Origin: Gnetum montanum
Lineage: Eukaryota; Streptophyta; Gnetopsida; Gnetales; Gnetaceae
Length of the DNA: 64,000 nt
Assembly: GCA_015680685.1 (NCBI GenBank)
Contig: MNCI01038112.1
Coordinates: forward strand, 130,531-194,530
Reading direction: 5' to 3'
Of this stretch, positions 47,040 through 59,520 are shown one piece after another. The notes beneath the pieces are model-generated. The model worked only from the letters and a program-made list of their open reading frames with translations, searched no databases and was not told where the DNA came from. The first letter of the stretch is position 1; every line of letters starts with the position of its first letter. The translations under genes and the position numbers were made by a program.

Positions 47040-50000
47040 ATTGCATTGGTTACTGCAGGTACATCACCAAGAATCTTCACCTCCAACACTTGGCCCATGT
47101 CTATGTTATGGGTAGCTGGAGGGGAGGTGTTATCACCATGGATGATAACTTGACCACCTTTGTATGGAAGGTGGATTTCTTGGTGGATGAGAAAGGAGGC
47201 AAGGCTTGCCTAAGATTAGGTTGAATCTTGGCATTTCCTCTCTAATAATGAATTTTGCAAAGGTGGAGAACTACTCCCCTGCCATGAAGGCTATGTTGAT
47301 CATACCCCTAACAATGATGCATGATCTGTTGAAGGATTTTAGACACACGATTTTGGTTGGCCTAATCTCATCTGTGAGGCCTAGCTTATCCATGATGATG
47401 TACAAAACTATGTTTGTTGCTGCACCATCATCGATGTACACCTTACGAATGGTGCACTGCCCAATGCGTATGCTAATAGATAGTGGAGCTATTATGACCT
47501 CCCCTCGTTTGGGCTTAACCTTGATTGCATAATCATGAAAGGTCAGGGATTTTGAACCTAATTCTTGTGGCACAGTGAGCAACATCACTACATGGATGGA
47601 GCACAGTGAGCAACATCAATACATGGATGGAATTCTCATCTATAAGGATGTCCTCCATAATAGGAATGGAGGCCAACATTTGGGCCAGTGCTTGACGATG
47701 AGGAGATGAGATCATGACCAAGTCATATAAGCTTAGCATTATGTTTTTCTGCTTGAGGGTTTGTCTCACCTAGGTTAATGCATCTATGAAGTCCTTGTCA
47801 TCAATCATTCTGTTGGCCTTGACCTCCTCCATGCAACTCAAGAGACAGATCTCTTATGGAGAGGACTTGAGCTTAGTTTACTTGGGGGCCTTAATGCTCA
47901 TTTGTACTTTGTCAGGTGTGGCCTTTGCTTCAACCATGGGGACTATAGGGACAGGGACTAGCTTTGGTAGTTGTTTGATCTATGATATGCTCGTTCAGCC
48001 TCTTGTGTTGCCATTTGGTGGGTCTACCCATGTTGCTAGTGAGGTTGACCCTTGGAGGAGAAGGGATCAATATGGTTTCCGCTATCAGGCTTTGAGTAGA
48101 TGAGGAGCTAGCGTGTTTTAGCACCCTAACAACAAATGACTGCTTAGCTATTATTGTTGCGGGGCCATCACATTGTGGCACCTTGATGATAAAGGATTAT
48201 TTGGTAGTTGTTGTTGCAACATGCCGATTTAACGTTATAGTAGATGATTGTTGCCAATTTAACATCTTAGTAGATGAGTGGTTTGGGTGCCAAATTAACA
48301 TTGTAGCGAATGAGTGCTATGGTCCAAGTTGTTGTGGCACCTTAATAATAAATGGTGATTAAGTAGTCATTTTCACGGTATTCTAGTTTAACGTCATAGT
48401 GGACGGTCTATGTGGATGCCAGTTTAACATCTTAGCAGACGATGGCTGTAGGACCCTAACCATGAAAGGTGTTATGGGTGCCCACAGTGGCACTTTGATA
48501 ACAAAGGAATGCCTCTTGCTTGTGGAGGCTGAGGGGACGATTGTGCTACTAGGAGGCACATAGATCACAAAAGGTTGCTTCATTGGTGTTAACTTGCCCA
48601 TGCTAATGATGTTAATGATGTAGGTAGCATCATCTGCATTGGACTAGTTTGCAGTGTCAAGCACGAGTTGGCTCCTTTCTATCTTTCTTTGCAGATCATC
48701 TTTCAAAGCCTAATAAAAGTCCATACTATGACCATACATCTAATGGTAGTGATAAAATTGGTCCAACTTGAAGTGTTACAAAACCAAGGGCTCATTTGGT
48801 ATTGCTGAGGTAGGATTCCTCAATAGCACACAATACCTATCGTGACATTGGTAAGCATCCTCCATCACTCGTTTGTGTTGGATTTGCCTAGCTTTCAATA
48901 GTTGATCTAGAAACTATGAGAGTTTGAGTGGCAATGGGATATACTTTGAGCAATTATTATGCTCAAAGTTGGACCTCAGAGTGGATTATGCTCTAGCCCC
49001 TACCATTGTGGACAAGTTGGTTGCCTGGGCGATAGAGTTGGTGGCTTTGTGTGCTAGGGATTTGGGCTACTTAGCTGTTGGCCCATAGTTGGTTAGTTTG
49101 GCATGTATGGCTACTATTGCCACTATTGAATTTTGCTTATGTACCTAATGGTTTCTGTAGGCCACATAGGCTAGGTCATTGCTAGCTTGTGCTACCTCCT
49201 CTATGCCCTTCATTTGGGTAAAGGCTTGGCTCAAAGACTTTGGGGACATGTAGTACAACTTTGACTTGATAAAGTCATTAACTACACTCTTGAAGATGGC
49301 TAAGAGGTGCATTTATACTATGGGCTCCCTCATTTTGTTCAGTGAGACACTCCAGCATTGGATGAATTTGGGGACAAGCTGTAAGGGAACCTGCTTGATT
49401 TACGTGAGTTGGTCCAAGGTTGCTTCAAGCTTTAGGTTTTACTTGAAGCATGTCACAAACTAGCTTAGGAGGTCCTCTAGGGAGGAGATAGAGGCCTTGG
49501 GTAATGTGTGGTACCATTCTAGGGCTTTACTAGTTAGTGACATGGCAAACACAGGCATGATGGCATGCGGCCATGCCTACAATAATAGGCACTCACACAT
49601 GAATGTCACCAAGTGCACATTAGGATCCCCTTCACCATTGTACTTGGTGAGTTAAGGCAATGGGACCCCAATTGGGAGAGTTAGGGGTGGGACCATAGGA
49701 CTTATGGGGTGATCTTGGTAAAAGTCCACTACCTTGATGGTTTCAAAGGAAGCGGCCTTGAGCCTTTTGACTTCTTCCATCAAAATTTGGATTAGCTAGA
49801 ATGCTTGATCCAAGTTATGGGATGGGCCAGTCAGTTGCATTGGTGAGGCTTCTGTTGGTTGCACGACACAGGGCTGGATTGTCAGTTGCAGAGCCATGTG
49901 ACGTGATTGATGTGTAGGCTATGCCATGGGCGCAATGACTGCGGTAGGCCACACACGCATGGGTTGGATTAACACTAAGGACATTAATGAGGTAGGCAAG

Positions 50001-50500
50001 GTGTAAGATGCTTAAATCAATTAGGGTTGGGATGTGGCCCTTGCATGAACGTAGGGTTGGAAAAATGCATTTGTTGCTAAATTATGGAGTAGTTCTTGGA
50101 AGATGGTGTAAAGGGGGCTCTCACATTCAAAGCAAGCCTCAAACTCATCTTCTTCCTCTTGTGAGGCTTCCTCATAGTTAGTTCATACATCATGCTCGTT
50201 TGCACAGATGAGTTAGGAAAACAACCAGTGATAGGACTTCATGAGTGGGATGATGTTAAGAGAGGAGGGGATGTAGTCTCATCTATCCTGGTGGACTCAT
50301 TCGAAGTCCTGTTTTGCCTCTATGTCAAGGTAATCCATGAGTAAACCTACTTGGATTTTGGCACAAAAAAAGTTGTATTGTTCATGGCTGAGCATAGCAT
50401 GCTCTAGGTGGATGATGGTGTCAAGTGTGTTAGACATCGACATGGAAGGTTGATTTGGATTCATGTTCATAGATCGAGTTATGAGAGTTCCTATTTGCAA
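47040..50500 (-). pseudogene. gag-protease of element H
   Basis: The N-terminal part at 50500-50297 includes HEQYNFFCAKIQVGLLMD. An acidic stretch follows near 50150. The retrotransposon-gag core at about 49670-49270 contains KYNGEGDPNVHLVTFMCECL, then KALEWYHTLPKASISSLEDL, then FIQCWSVSLNKM, typical of Tat/Ogre gag. A decayed Zn-binding segment lies at about 48790-48680. The linker (48600-47930) repeats PFVIYVP/SFVIKVP/SFVVRVL. The protease site is VYIDDGAATNIV at about 47444-47409, followed by RFNLILGKPCLLS near 47230. Many stops. Gag would build particles and the protease would process it; without pol, H would depend on a relative. Confidence 0.8.
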
Positions 50501-50839
50501 AAACGGATAACTCTGAAAACTACAAAAAAATGACTAAGTTTGAAAGTTGTAGAATATTGACAGTGTTGAAACTATGAAAAAATGGCTAAGTATGGAGACT
50601 ACACTCTCTACGCTAAGAGATAACTATGCTCCACACTAACTATGCTCTCCACCAACTATGCTTTCTACACTGAAAGAAAAAAGGCTTACAGAAAATAGTG
50701 GAGAATAGCGTGACTTGGGTTGCTACGTGGGGTCTAGGGAAGACTGAAAAAGCGGTCCAATCTACATCGATGGGGGTGCAGAGAGCATGCAAGAAAATGA
50801 CCAAAGAAGGAAATGGCCCTCCTTCTAGGGCCAAAAAAT
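50501..50839 (-). other. Leader between 5' LTR and gag (element H)
   Basis: Follows the LTR end at 50840 on the minus strand. The first bases after the LTR read ATTTTTTGGCCCTAGAAGG; I cannot match them to a plant tRNA with confidence. Several CTATGCTC/CTACGCT-type words occur at 50600-50665. Confidence 0.4.
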
Positions 50840-52544
50840 TGTAACGATTGAAAACATCAGTGGCTAGAATCACCGAGGGATCAACGAACGCACAACCTAA
50901 CCCTACCTTCATGCGATGGCCTACTAGAAGTAGAGACAGAGTGTCCTGAACGATCTTGTCGATCAAATAGGAACTTTATCAGTTGCAGCTAGGGTGATGG
51001 GTGCAACCAAGAATGATGTGGTTAGCCAAGATGCAAATGCAAACAATGCTAAGTGTTTAAATAGTGTTTTGCAGTGCTAAGTATCTACGTAGTCATGGAT
51101 GGGGGTGAGCATAGCTAAGGGTTTTGACACGAATGGAGGTGCCAACCCCCAAAGACTGTTACCCGAGTGTAGTTAAAACATGACCACATGTTGAAAATGC
51201 AAAAAAATATGAAGAAAATATAAAGAAAACATGAAAAATATAGGAGAGAGAAATAGAACAGCACCCTAAATGGGGTTGAGGATAGTTAACTCAAAAAGGG
51301 GTTCAAAAGGTACATAGTGTATAATGGGTGTAATGAAGAGCGTAGTCATAGTCTCGATGGTGCTGGCCTATGAAGTTTGGCACTTACCATGGTGTCCATG
51401 CCTACCAGGTTGGTTGTCACATTATATTGTGAGCTATGGTGTCTTGGAGGATTGCAACAAGGCTTCAATGGACCATGGAATGCAACTCTGCCTCTTTGTT
51501 GGTGCCTTTGGGTTTCATTCACCCAAAATGCTAAGTGCCAAATGCCAAAATGCTAAATGTCAAATGAAAATGCTAATCGAAATGTGAAAATGCTAACCCA
51601 ACCCCAAAACATAGGGTACTGGGGGTATTTATAGGGTTAGGGTTGCTTAAAAATGTTGATTTGATGCCACGTGGCAATGGGGTAGTTGAGACTACATTAT
51701 GAGGTAGTTAGAACTACATTGATCCCAACTATGCTCTCCACTACAACAAGCGATGTTAGTCTGTGTTCTACTCTGATGAAGTTTGTGAGCTCGCAAGACT
51801 ATGACTACATTGACGAACTGCATGTGCAAGTGCCAAGAAGACCACAATGTACTTGAGAAAATGCTAAAAATACCAAAAAAATGCAACTTTTGGAGACTAC
51901 ACTGTCTACTATGGGAAGTGGGGTAGAGTGTAGTTACAATTCTGGGGAGAAGAAGAATGAAAAAAAAAGGATAAATTATACTACTAGAGGTGTGTTGGAG
52001 CTGAGGTGGATGTCAGTGCTACATTGTGGAGGCCTTTGGAGGCTATTTTACATGTCTATGCTTGACTACACTTCGCACTGGGGGAGAATGTAGTCCCAAA
52101 CTTAAGCGAAATCTGGCAAAATGTGGCTAAGTGCTGACTATGCTCTAGGCAAGGCTGACTACACTCCCAACTAGAGGTGAGCATAGTCACAACACTTAGA
52201 GAAATCTCTACAACATCTGGCTTCTAAGTTTTCTACGCTCCACTATGCTCCCAAGTGTAGTCTTGACAGTTAGAAAAATTTTACAAAAAATGTGCTTCCA
52301 TGCTAACTACGCTCTAGAGCATAGCCCTGACAATAGAGAGTGTAGTCCTAGCACTTAGAAAAACCTTGAAAGAACTAAGCTTTCAAACTATCTATGCTTG
52401 GCTATGCTCCTGAGTGTAGTCCCGATAATTAGAAAAATTTGCCAAAACTAGTCTTCCAAGCTAACTATGCTAACTCTACTCTAGAGCATAATCAAGAGTG
52501 TAGTCTTAACACTTAGAAAAATTTTATAGCTGGTGTCATTATTA
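50840..52544 (-). repeat. 5' LTR of element H (cut at its start by G)
   Basis: Aligns with 42860 onward for about 1.7 kb. Minus-strand TATAAATA at 51633-51626. A U3 array of ACTACACTC/ACTATGCTC words spans about 51700-52510. It lacks the last part of the array and the TGAAACACC start present in the 3' LTR; G's LTR begins instead at 52545. Confidence 0.75.
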
Positions 52545-54329
52545 TGGCAATCGAAAATGTCAATGGATGGAAAACACCGAGACGTCGTCGGTTGTCATAG
52601 TCTTTAACCACGGATCCGTGTGAGGGCTGTGCTAGATAAAACGGAAGTGGGGCACCCTTAATGGTCTGGTCGATCAGAGAGGGACTTAGTTGGTGTTACT
52701 ATAACCTTTTGCAAATGTATGATTTGAAAGAAAGAATTATAACATAAAAATAGTAATCTTTAAACACAAAATGGTAGAAAATGATGTAGAGTGTAATGAC
52801 AAGTAGGAAAGTAAAGTAAAATGCAGTTAAGAAAGTGCACCGTTTCAAGATATTGACTTCACTCTTTCAAGGCAGATACAATCGGTTGCACGACGCTGAA
52901 AAGTGCAAAGATTCCAAAAGTAACCAAGACATTCAAAGCAAGATATTTGTATGCTTGAACACAGACTTGGGAGTTAACAATGCAAAATGCTATAAAGATA
53001 GTGGAAAAGAGAAAAGCAGAATGCCAAACGGGAGTGTTAACTATTTACAATGCCAAAAAGAATGTTTACAATGCTCAAGATTGTTAGTTTGCCAACTTAC
53101 GAAAATGCTAACTTGCCAAATTACCAATTTGTCAAAAAATTTTCTTTTGCTAGCCAACCAACCCGACTCACTCACTAACTCTTTGAGCATTGCTCATCGG
53201 GGTATTTATAGGACCAGGAGCACGTGAAAGATGCGGTTTGGATGCCACATGTCTTGGGCCTGTGTTGACGTGTCTATGCTACATGGACATGCAAGGCTAA
53301 TTGAGAAGCCTGCCATGCTATAATTATGTTGTCAATACTTGGAGATGTGTGCCAATGACAGAAACAGGTAAAGTGCATTGATGTAGCGTAGCTACCCGCT
53401 ACGCTGTGTTATGCTTTGTAGCATAGCATGTGGGTGTAGCGTAGCAGCTTGTTAGGCCGTGCTATGATTTAGAGCATAGCATGTTGGCATAGCGTAGCAG
53501 CTTGTTAGGTTGTGCTATCCTTTAGAGCGTAGCATGTTGGCATAGCGTAGAATCTTGCTACGTTGTGCTACGCTATGCAGCATAGCATAGCATAGCCACT
53601 AGTTTCAGGCAAAAACTTGCGTCAAGGCTTGTTGCATGTGTTGGAAGCCTTTGAACTTCTTTGACTGATTTTGCATATTTTCTACATTGTGCTATGCTAC
53701 GTAGCGTAGCATAGCGTAGTAACTAGCCTTAATCGCGGAAATGTCAAAAATCTGCAATCTTTTCTTTTTGCAATGTGAAACTTGCGAACTTGTTGATCCT
53801 ATGCTTTGAGATGCCTTTTATCACATCCGTAGAGTTGCTACACTATGTAGTGTAGCATAGTGTAGTGGCCAACATGGTTTGCTTTTTGCTAAATTTGGCA
53901 CTTTCTGGTGGAAGGAGCCATTGCTGAAGGACCTGAAGTCGGGTGAGGGAACTGACTGTCTAGCTTTTGCTACACTATGCTATGCTGCATAGCGTAGCAC
54001 TTTATTCTGTAATCATCTTCTGAAGCCTGCTACACTACATAGCGTAGTGTAGCAAACTTCTTGACTAGAAAACTTGTCAAACTATTTTGCACATTCTAAG
54101 CATTGCCGACAATTTCACGCATCATTTCTAAGTAGGTTGTCGGCTGGATGAACTACTCAGGTGGGTAGGCTGGAGGATCCATTGAGCCTATTGACACCGG
54201 GAGTAGAAAACTTGCCAAATTGGATAGTCTGAACACCAAAGCACCCATCTCCTGATGAATTGCTATGACACTACTTGAATTGAAAGGACCCGATGAAGCA
54301 AGAATGCCTTGGAAATTTAGGGTGTTTCA
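52545..54329 (-). repeat. 3' LTR of element G, with CTACGCTA arrays
   Basis: 1785 bp, plus-strand TGGCAATCG...GTGTTTCA. Its start (AAAATGTCAATGG, GAGACGTCGTCGG) parallels the LTR ends of H. Minus-strand TATAAATA at 53210-53203. The U3 portion (about 53380-54060) is full of GCTACGCTA / TAGCGTAG words, including a 53-bp tandem repeat. Confidence 0.8.
53420..53585. repeat. 53-bp tandem repeat in LTR of G
   Basis: Three units, aligned at GTAGCAGCTTG (53441), GTAGCAGCTTG (53494) and GTAGAATCTTG (53547), exactly 53 bp apart. Each has TAGCGTAG and GCATAGCATG words. Confidence 0.8.
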
Positions 54330-54345
54330 TTGGCCCCTCTTTGTC
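54330..54345 (-). promoter_or_regulatory. Polypurine tract, element G
   Basis: The minus strand reads GACAAAGAGGGGCCAA just before the LTR start TGAAACACC, the same as in H. Confidence 0.75.
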
Positions 54346-56030
54346 GACATCTGGAGGACGGACCCGAGAGACACTAACAAAGAATACGAAACACCACAAA
54401 AAATAAAGCACCAATATTTCTCTTCAGTGATCACCAAGATGTCGCTTAGCTGTGCTTTGAGAGTGTTGCATTGGTTACGTGGGAACAGGGAAGGGCTAAG
54501 CAGGATAGGAGGTTTAGGAAAAGGGTAAAGATGAAACTTGACTGGGTCCCTCGTCAGAGTGCTTGTGAGGGAGTTGTTTACATGGTCACCTTTTCTTTTG
54601 CTGACCTACCTTGGACCTCTCATTAGAATTCTTAGGGAGAGAGGGTATGCGAAACAGCTTATGTGCCATTTGTTTTAGGCACACTTTTTTTTGAATGAGC
54701 TTTGCTCTTTTATGCTTTTGCCTCTTACTGTTTTTCCTTTTACATTCGCAAACAATCTTGTGTATGCAAGATAGGTGTTTCTTCCCTGGGATTAGTTGTG
54801 TTACATCCATGTGAGGCTTTAACCTACCTACAGATGTTTTTCATGTGGTGAGCATGTGTTATGCACATTATGGACTTTGCAGTTGAGCATATGGGAGGGC
54901 TTGACAGATGTCGGGAAAAGCTTGTGAAAGAGAGGAGAGAGTGGATCGTGAGTATGAGGAGTGAGATAAGGAAAATAAAGGGGAAGAATAGGATGTGCAC
55001 TTTAAAGTAGCTAAGCTAGTCAAGATGAACACCTTAGAACGATGTAGGGTCCTGCTTCTATGGCAAAGCGCACCTCTAAGCAGCATCTCCCTGGTACGCA
55101 TCCTGCAAACACAACAGAAGGAAAACTAGGAGAAACAACCATGATGCAAAATAAAGGCAAAGTCCCTGCTTGATGCAGACGCTGTCGAAGCTCTGGACAT
55201 CTTTACTGGTGTGCGATGTCCAAAGTAGGAAGGCCAGCAGTGGCTTTCACAGCATCGGCGTGGAGAGGTTGGCATTGAGGATGCTAGGAGTTGCTGTGGA
55301 TGTAGATGCTCAGGAATCCCTGTCGAAGGCATGAATTCTCAATTCAGCTATGGGATTGGCTACTCCATAGCTGAACGTTGTTTGAGCTCAGGCGTTGGCA
55401 GGGGGCTGGAGGGTAATGATATTGTGGTTGGGCCACAATACTGCTGGAACTCTAGCAGCAGGCACTGACCAAGGAACTACTGTCAAGGCGATGGTAGGTC
55501 CGGAGGGTCAGTAAGATGTCATAGGACATCTCCAGAGGATCAGCAAGATGCCAAGAGCAGCAACATTACATATGTTCCAGATCCTATTTTCATCGCATCG
55601 TGAACTGCATTCTGGAACTGCAACGTCCCACACCATGTCGGCACTTTGCATGCTCGCTTGATGTGTTTAGGTGTAGATGCATGCTGAGGATGTGCCACGA
55701 ACCTAATTGAAGGTCCTGGTAAACCATGGTATGCTGGTTTAAAGTCCCAGCAAACCGATGCTATGCTAGTTTTTCATCGTAGCGGACTATGGATGAACTA
55801 ATTTAAGGTCCTAGCAGACCATCTGTGCCAGTTTAACATCATAGTAGACTATCTATGCTAGTTTTACGTCTTAGCAGATGAGCTTTGCCAGTTTAACATC
55901 GTAGCAGACATCGATGAAGCTATGCCAATTTAACGTTGTAGCGAACGTTGATGAAGCTGTGCCAGTTTAACATCATAGCGAACATTTGCTCACCTTTGCC
56001 AATTTTACGTCGTAGTGAACACTTGCCTAT
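54346..56030 (-). other. 3' internal region of element G
   Basis: No gene recognised. Matches the 3' internal region of H. From about 55720 to 56030 it carries a phrase array of the form GCCAGTTTAACATCGTAGCA with variants. Confidence 0.6.
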
Positions 56031-57330
56031 CTACTCCATACATCTAGATGTAGTATGGCTTGAGAGACAAGTGATTCACTAGGTTTGCAAACTTATTATT
56101 GTCCATGTCTACCAATTTGAAGGCCCTATTCCCAAAGGCTTTTGTGACCATGTATGGACATTCCCAGTTTGCTGAGAATTTGTTCATATGCTCACAGACA
56201 GCCTTGAGAACGAGGTCTCCCTTCTGTATTCGCCGTTGAGGTGAATTTGCATGGTGTTTTTTCTATTGCTTGTTCTAATAATGCTCTATGCGACCCAGTG
56301 TTTGCACACGCTCCTCCTCTATTGTGTCGAGATCGATGATCCACAACTCGCTATTTTGGGCTTTGCTTACGACATTAGATAGGATCATCCAGAGTGATGA
56401 TACCTACAACTCAAGAGGTAACACTGCTTCAGATCCATAAACAAGACTAAAAGGTGTCTTACCTGTCACAGTCCTGCATGTCATCTGATAAGCCCATAGC
56501 ACATAGAGGATTTGCTCATGCCATCACCTCTTGTTGTTGTTGAGCATCCTTTTCAGCAAGTCGATGATGGACTTATTTATAGCCTCTACATGTCTGTTCA
56601 CCTGTGGGTAGTATGGCAAGGAGAATGATTGCCTAATACCAAGATTGCTTCAGAAGGTTCAGGTTTTCGTACTACTGAACTGTGGCCTATTTTCAGTCAC
56701 AATAGTCATCGGAAGTCCAAACCTTATCACGATGTTATCCAAGATGAAGTGGAAAATCTACTGAGATGTAGTTTTCCTCAAGGGAATAGCTTCCACCCAC
56801 TTGCTAAAATACTTAGTGGCTGTGATGATGAAGCTATGCCGTGCGGAAGACTTAGGTGTGATAGGTCCTATGAGATGTAGTCCCCATCACTGGAAAGACC
56901 ATGTGATCTGCATCGGGTGCAACTCTGTGGGTGAAATATGTATGAGATTTGCATATCTCTAGCACATATCACATGTCTTGACTTTTGCCAGGCAATCACA
57001 CTCCATGTGAGGCCAATAGTACCCTAGACGTCTGATTTTTGCCGCCATAGCCCTAGGTGCTATGTGTCCACCACATAATCCTTCGTGTACTTCATCAACA
57101 ACCTTCTGCGCTTGCCCCTCATTTATGCATGCCAGCAATATCCCGTCATAGGAGCACTTGCATAGGGCATTGTCTCCCATAAGCACATATTGCCAAGCAT
57201 GCTTACGGATTGCATCTCTCTGGGAAGATGTCAATACACTTGGGGGTTCACCATGTTGCAGGTAGGCTTTAATGTTGGCGTACCACTCTTGGGCATCTGC
57301 AGCATTAACAGAGGCTACGTGTATCACCTA
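56031..57330 (-). pseudogene. Integrase of element G
   Basis: The open stretch 57327-56959 holds the HHCC finger: VDEVHEGLCGGHIAPRAMAA, then LGYYWPHMECDCLAKVKTCD. The catalytic core (about 56950-56500) is badly shifted. The C-terminal part reads TPFSLVYGSEAVLPLEL near 56445, RIEHY near 56285, KGDLVLK near 56220, NWECPYMVTKAFGNRAFKLV near 56160, and ends near 56030. This layout is typical of Tat-lineage integrases. It would insert the cDNA. Frameshifts in the core make it inactive. Confidence 0.8.
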
Positions 57331-57389
57331 AGTGATAGGCTCAGTGCACTCAGTAATAGAGGTTGGTAAACTTGCAAACAAGTGTGATG

Positions 57390-57775
57390 AAATATTTAGT
57401 GCTAGGGTGGCTAAGGCATCTGCTACGGTGTTCTCGTTACGTGGCATTTATTGCACACATGTAGTTGCAAATTGTCTAAGTAGGCTCTTTACTAAGTCGT
57501 AGTAGGGTTGCAAATGTGTAGCTTTGCAAGCATAGACCTCGGTGATTTGATTCACAACTAGTTTTGAATCTCTGAAAATCACCATGTGTTGTATATGTAG
57601 TGCTTGGGCAGCTGAGAGGCCTCTGAGTAGCTACTCGTACTCTACCACATTGTTTGTGCAGGAAAATGCCAAACGATAAGCAAAAGGATGTATTTCCCCA
57701 AAGGGGAACATAATGATGGTAGTTGCACTACCTCCTCGCAAGGGTTGAGGCACCGTCAAAGTATAAAGTAGCTTC
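57390..57775 (-). pseudogene. Second RNase H (archaeal type), element G
   Basis: LYFDGAST at about 57770-57745 gives the first catalytic Asp. It continues as FAYRLAFSCTNNVVEYE near 57690-57640, FRDSKLVVNQITEVYACKA near 57580-57520, then MPRNENTVADALATLAL near 57450-57400. This is the additional RNase H captured by Tat-lineage elements. Its presence next to the ordinary domain is the main reason for placing G in Tat/Ogre. Few stops in this part. Confidence 0.8.
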
Positions 57776-57899
57776 AAGGTGCGACGACATGGCATTGATA
57801 GTGATAACATGCTTGTCTGGGAATTTGGGATCTATGGTCACCTGGTCATCAACAGGTGAGGCTGCAAGTTGCATCGCTATGGCTTGGCCTTTCGTCGAT

Positions 57900-58340
57900 G
57901 ACTGGCTCACATAATGCAAATTTAATTATGCAATTATTACTTTCTATCGGGCTATCCTACTACTTTCATATAGGTTGTTTGTGATAGCCCAGATTATGTT
58001 GCTTTTGCAAATAATGTTAATTTTACTGCAACACAAGTAATGCCTCCACTTTTTTAATGAACATACTAAGGCAAGGAAATTTCTCTCCACCTTGTTGTAC
58101 TTCGCTTCATACGCTATCAATGCATGACTTAGATAGTACACTGTTATCTCAGATCCATCGTCTCATTTATGACAACATTGCTACAATAGATGTGTCGGAG
58201 GTGGAAAGGTAGATGAAGAAAGGCTTATCCCTCTGTGGTGGGTGAATAGTTGGAAGGTGTAAAATCTCTTTCTTCAGGTCATCAAAGGATTTTTGGCACT
58301 GAGTTGTCCATTCGAAGTTAACCCCTTTCTTTAGAAGATG
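57900..58340 (-). pseudogene. First RNase H (Ty3 type), element G
   Basis: FFIYLSTSDTSIVAMLS near 58220-58170 is the first strand, with the catalytic Asp apparently replaced (IYLSTS). The open stretch 58141-57944 reads MYYLSHALIAYEAKYNKVER followed by NFLALVCSLKKWRHYL. Frame breaks follow before the second RNase H. Confidence 0.75.
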
Positions 58341-59399
58341 TTGCATGGGGTGTAACTTGTTAGTTAACTTTACTATAAACCTTCAGATGAATTGTATCCT
58401 ACCTTGCAACCCACACAATTCTTTAAGGTTTGTAGGAGGTGCCAGGTTGACAATGGTCTTAACTTTATCAGGGTCTACCCATATTCCAGCTTCCGATACT
58501 ACAAACCCTAACATGCATTCGATTCTCACCCCAAAGACATACTTCTTGGGATTGAGGCACAAATCGTGCATTTGACAACACTTGAGGACTACCCCTAGAT
58601 CACGTGGGTGATTAGCAGCTTCTTTGGATTTAACTGCCATATCATCCATGTAGTTGTTTAGCATTTCTAAGATGTAGTCACTAAAGATGTAAGCCATGGC
58701 TTGCTGGAAGGTCACTCCGGCATTCTTGAGCCCAAAAGGCATCATAGTGTATCAAAAGGTACCCCATGGGATCATGAAGGTTATTGTTAACTAATGCTCC
58801 AGGTTAATGTGAATTTGGTTGTAGCCAAAGAAACCATCCATGAAGGAAAATAGAGGATGACCAGCCATAGTATCAATGAGTTGATCAATGCTTGGAAGTG
58901 GAAAATCATCTTTGATCGTTGCCTTGTTCAAATCCCAGAAGTCTATACAGATTCATATTCCTCCTATTTTCTTAGAAACTACAACGATGTTGGACACCCA
59001 TTCTGAGTAATCAACTAGATGGATGAAACCAGCTTGGTATAGCTTGGTGATTTCATCCCGTATGGCTAGTGGAATCTCTGGTTTAACCTTACGAGCCTTC
59101 TTCTTGACTGCTTTCATGTACGAGTCTAAGACGATGTTGTGCTGTATCAGCCTCAGATCTAAACCTGGCATGTCGTTGTATGACCATGTAAAGACTTCAA
59201 TGTTGTCTTGCATAATTTTAGCTACATCTTTGTGCATCTACAAATCTAGGAGGGAACTAAGTTTTAACATTCTTACTTCCCCCTTGGACATGGTCACAGG
59301 CGTCTCGATGAGAGGGTCCTCAATTACATCCCCGGCCTCTAAATCTAGGGTTTAGACCATATGTTCAGGCCATTCTAGGGATGTTTCTATGGACGCCAT
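58341..59399 (-). pseudogene. Reverse transcriptase of element G
   Basis: From the ATG at 59399 the reading includes MSKGEVRMLKLSSLLDLQMH, then YNDMPGLDLRLIQHNIVLDS, then IPLAIRDEITKLYQAGFIHL near 59070 and WVSNIVVVSKKIGGI. Then DFPLPSIDQLIDTMAGH near 58900 and SFMDGFFGYNQIHI near 58840 follow. The open stretch 58745-58383 has MMPFGLKNAGVTFQQAMAYI and an intact YMDD box (NNYMDDMAVKS near 58655). It is the best-preserved RT in the window, broken by a handful of stops. It would copy element RNA into cDNA. Confidence 0.85.
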
Positions 59400-59520
59400 G
59401 GTGCTAACTGTGGGTGATTTCCAGTCTATTAGATCTGGGTTTAGTTGTCTTGCAAGCTTGCCATGTGGACCTGTTAAAGCTAGAGGAGAAGAGAGGTCGC
59501 AATGGATTTCCATTTTCTCT

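Larger units (their letters stand above)
42860..52544 (-). mobile_element. Element H: Tat/Ogre-like element with gag-protease but no RT, RNase H or integrase
   Basis: On the minus strand: 5' LTR (52544-50840, its start cut off by G), leader, gag (50500-48600), linker, protease (to about 47240), a 2.3-kb 3' internal region with repeats, polypurine tract 44733-44717, and 3' LTR 44716-42860. The 3' internal region matches the one in G (54346-56030). In G it is preceded by integrase, but here by protease; RT, both RNase H domains and integrase are absent. H lies in the gag of element E. Confidence 0.75.

Noticed and set aside
50820-50840. Primer binding site of element H
   Set aside because: The bases after the LTR do not match a plant tRNA 3' end that I can name with confidence.
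53380-54060. CRISPR-like array
   Set aside because: Repeats are short degenerate words in both orientations without uniform spacers, inside a plant LTR.
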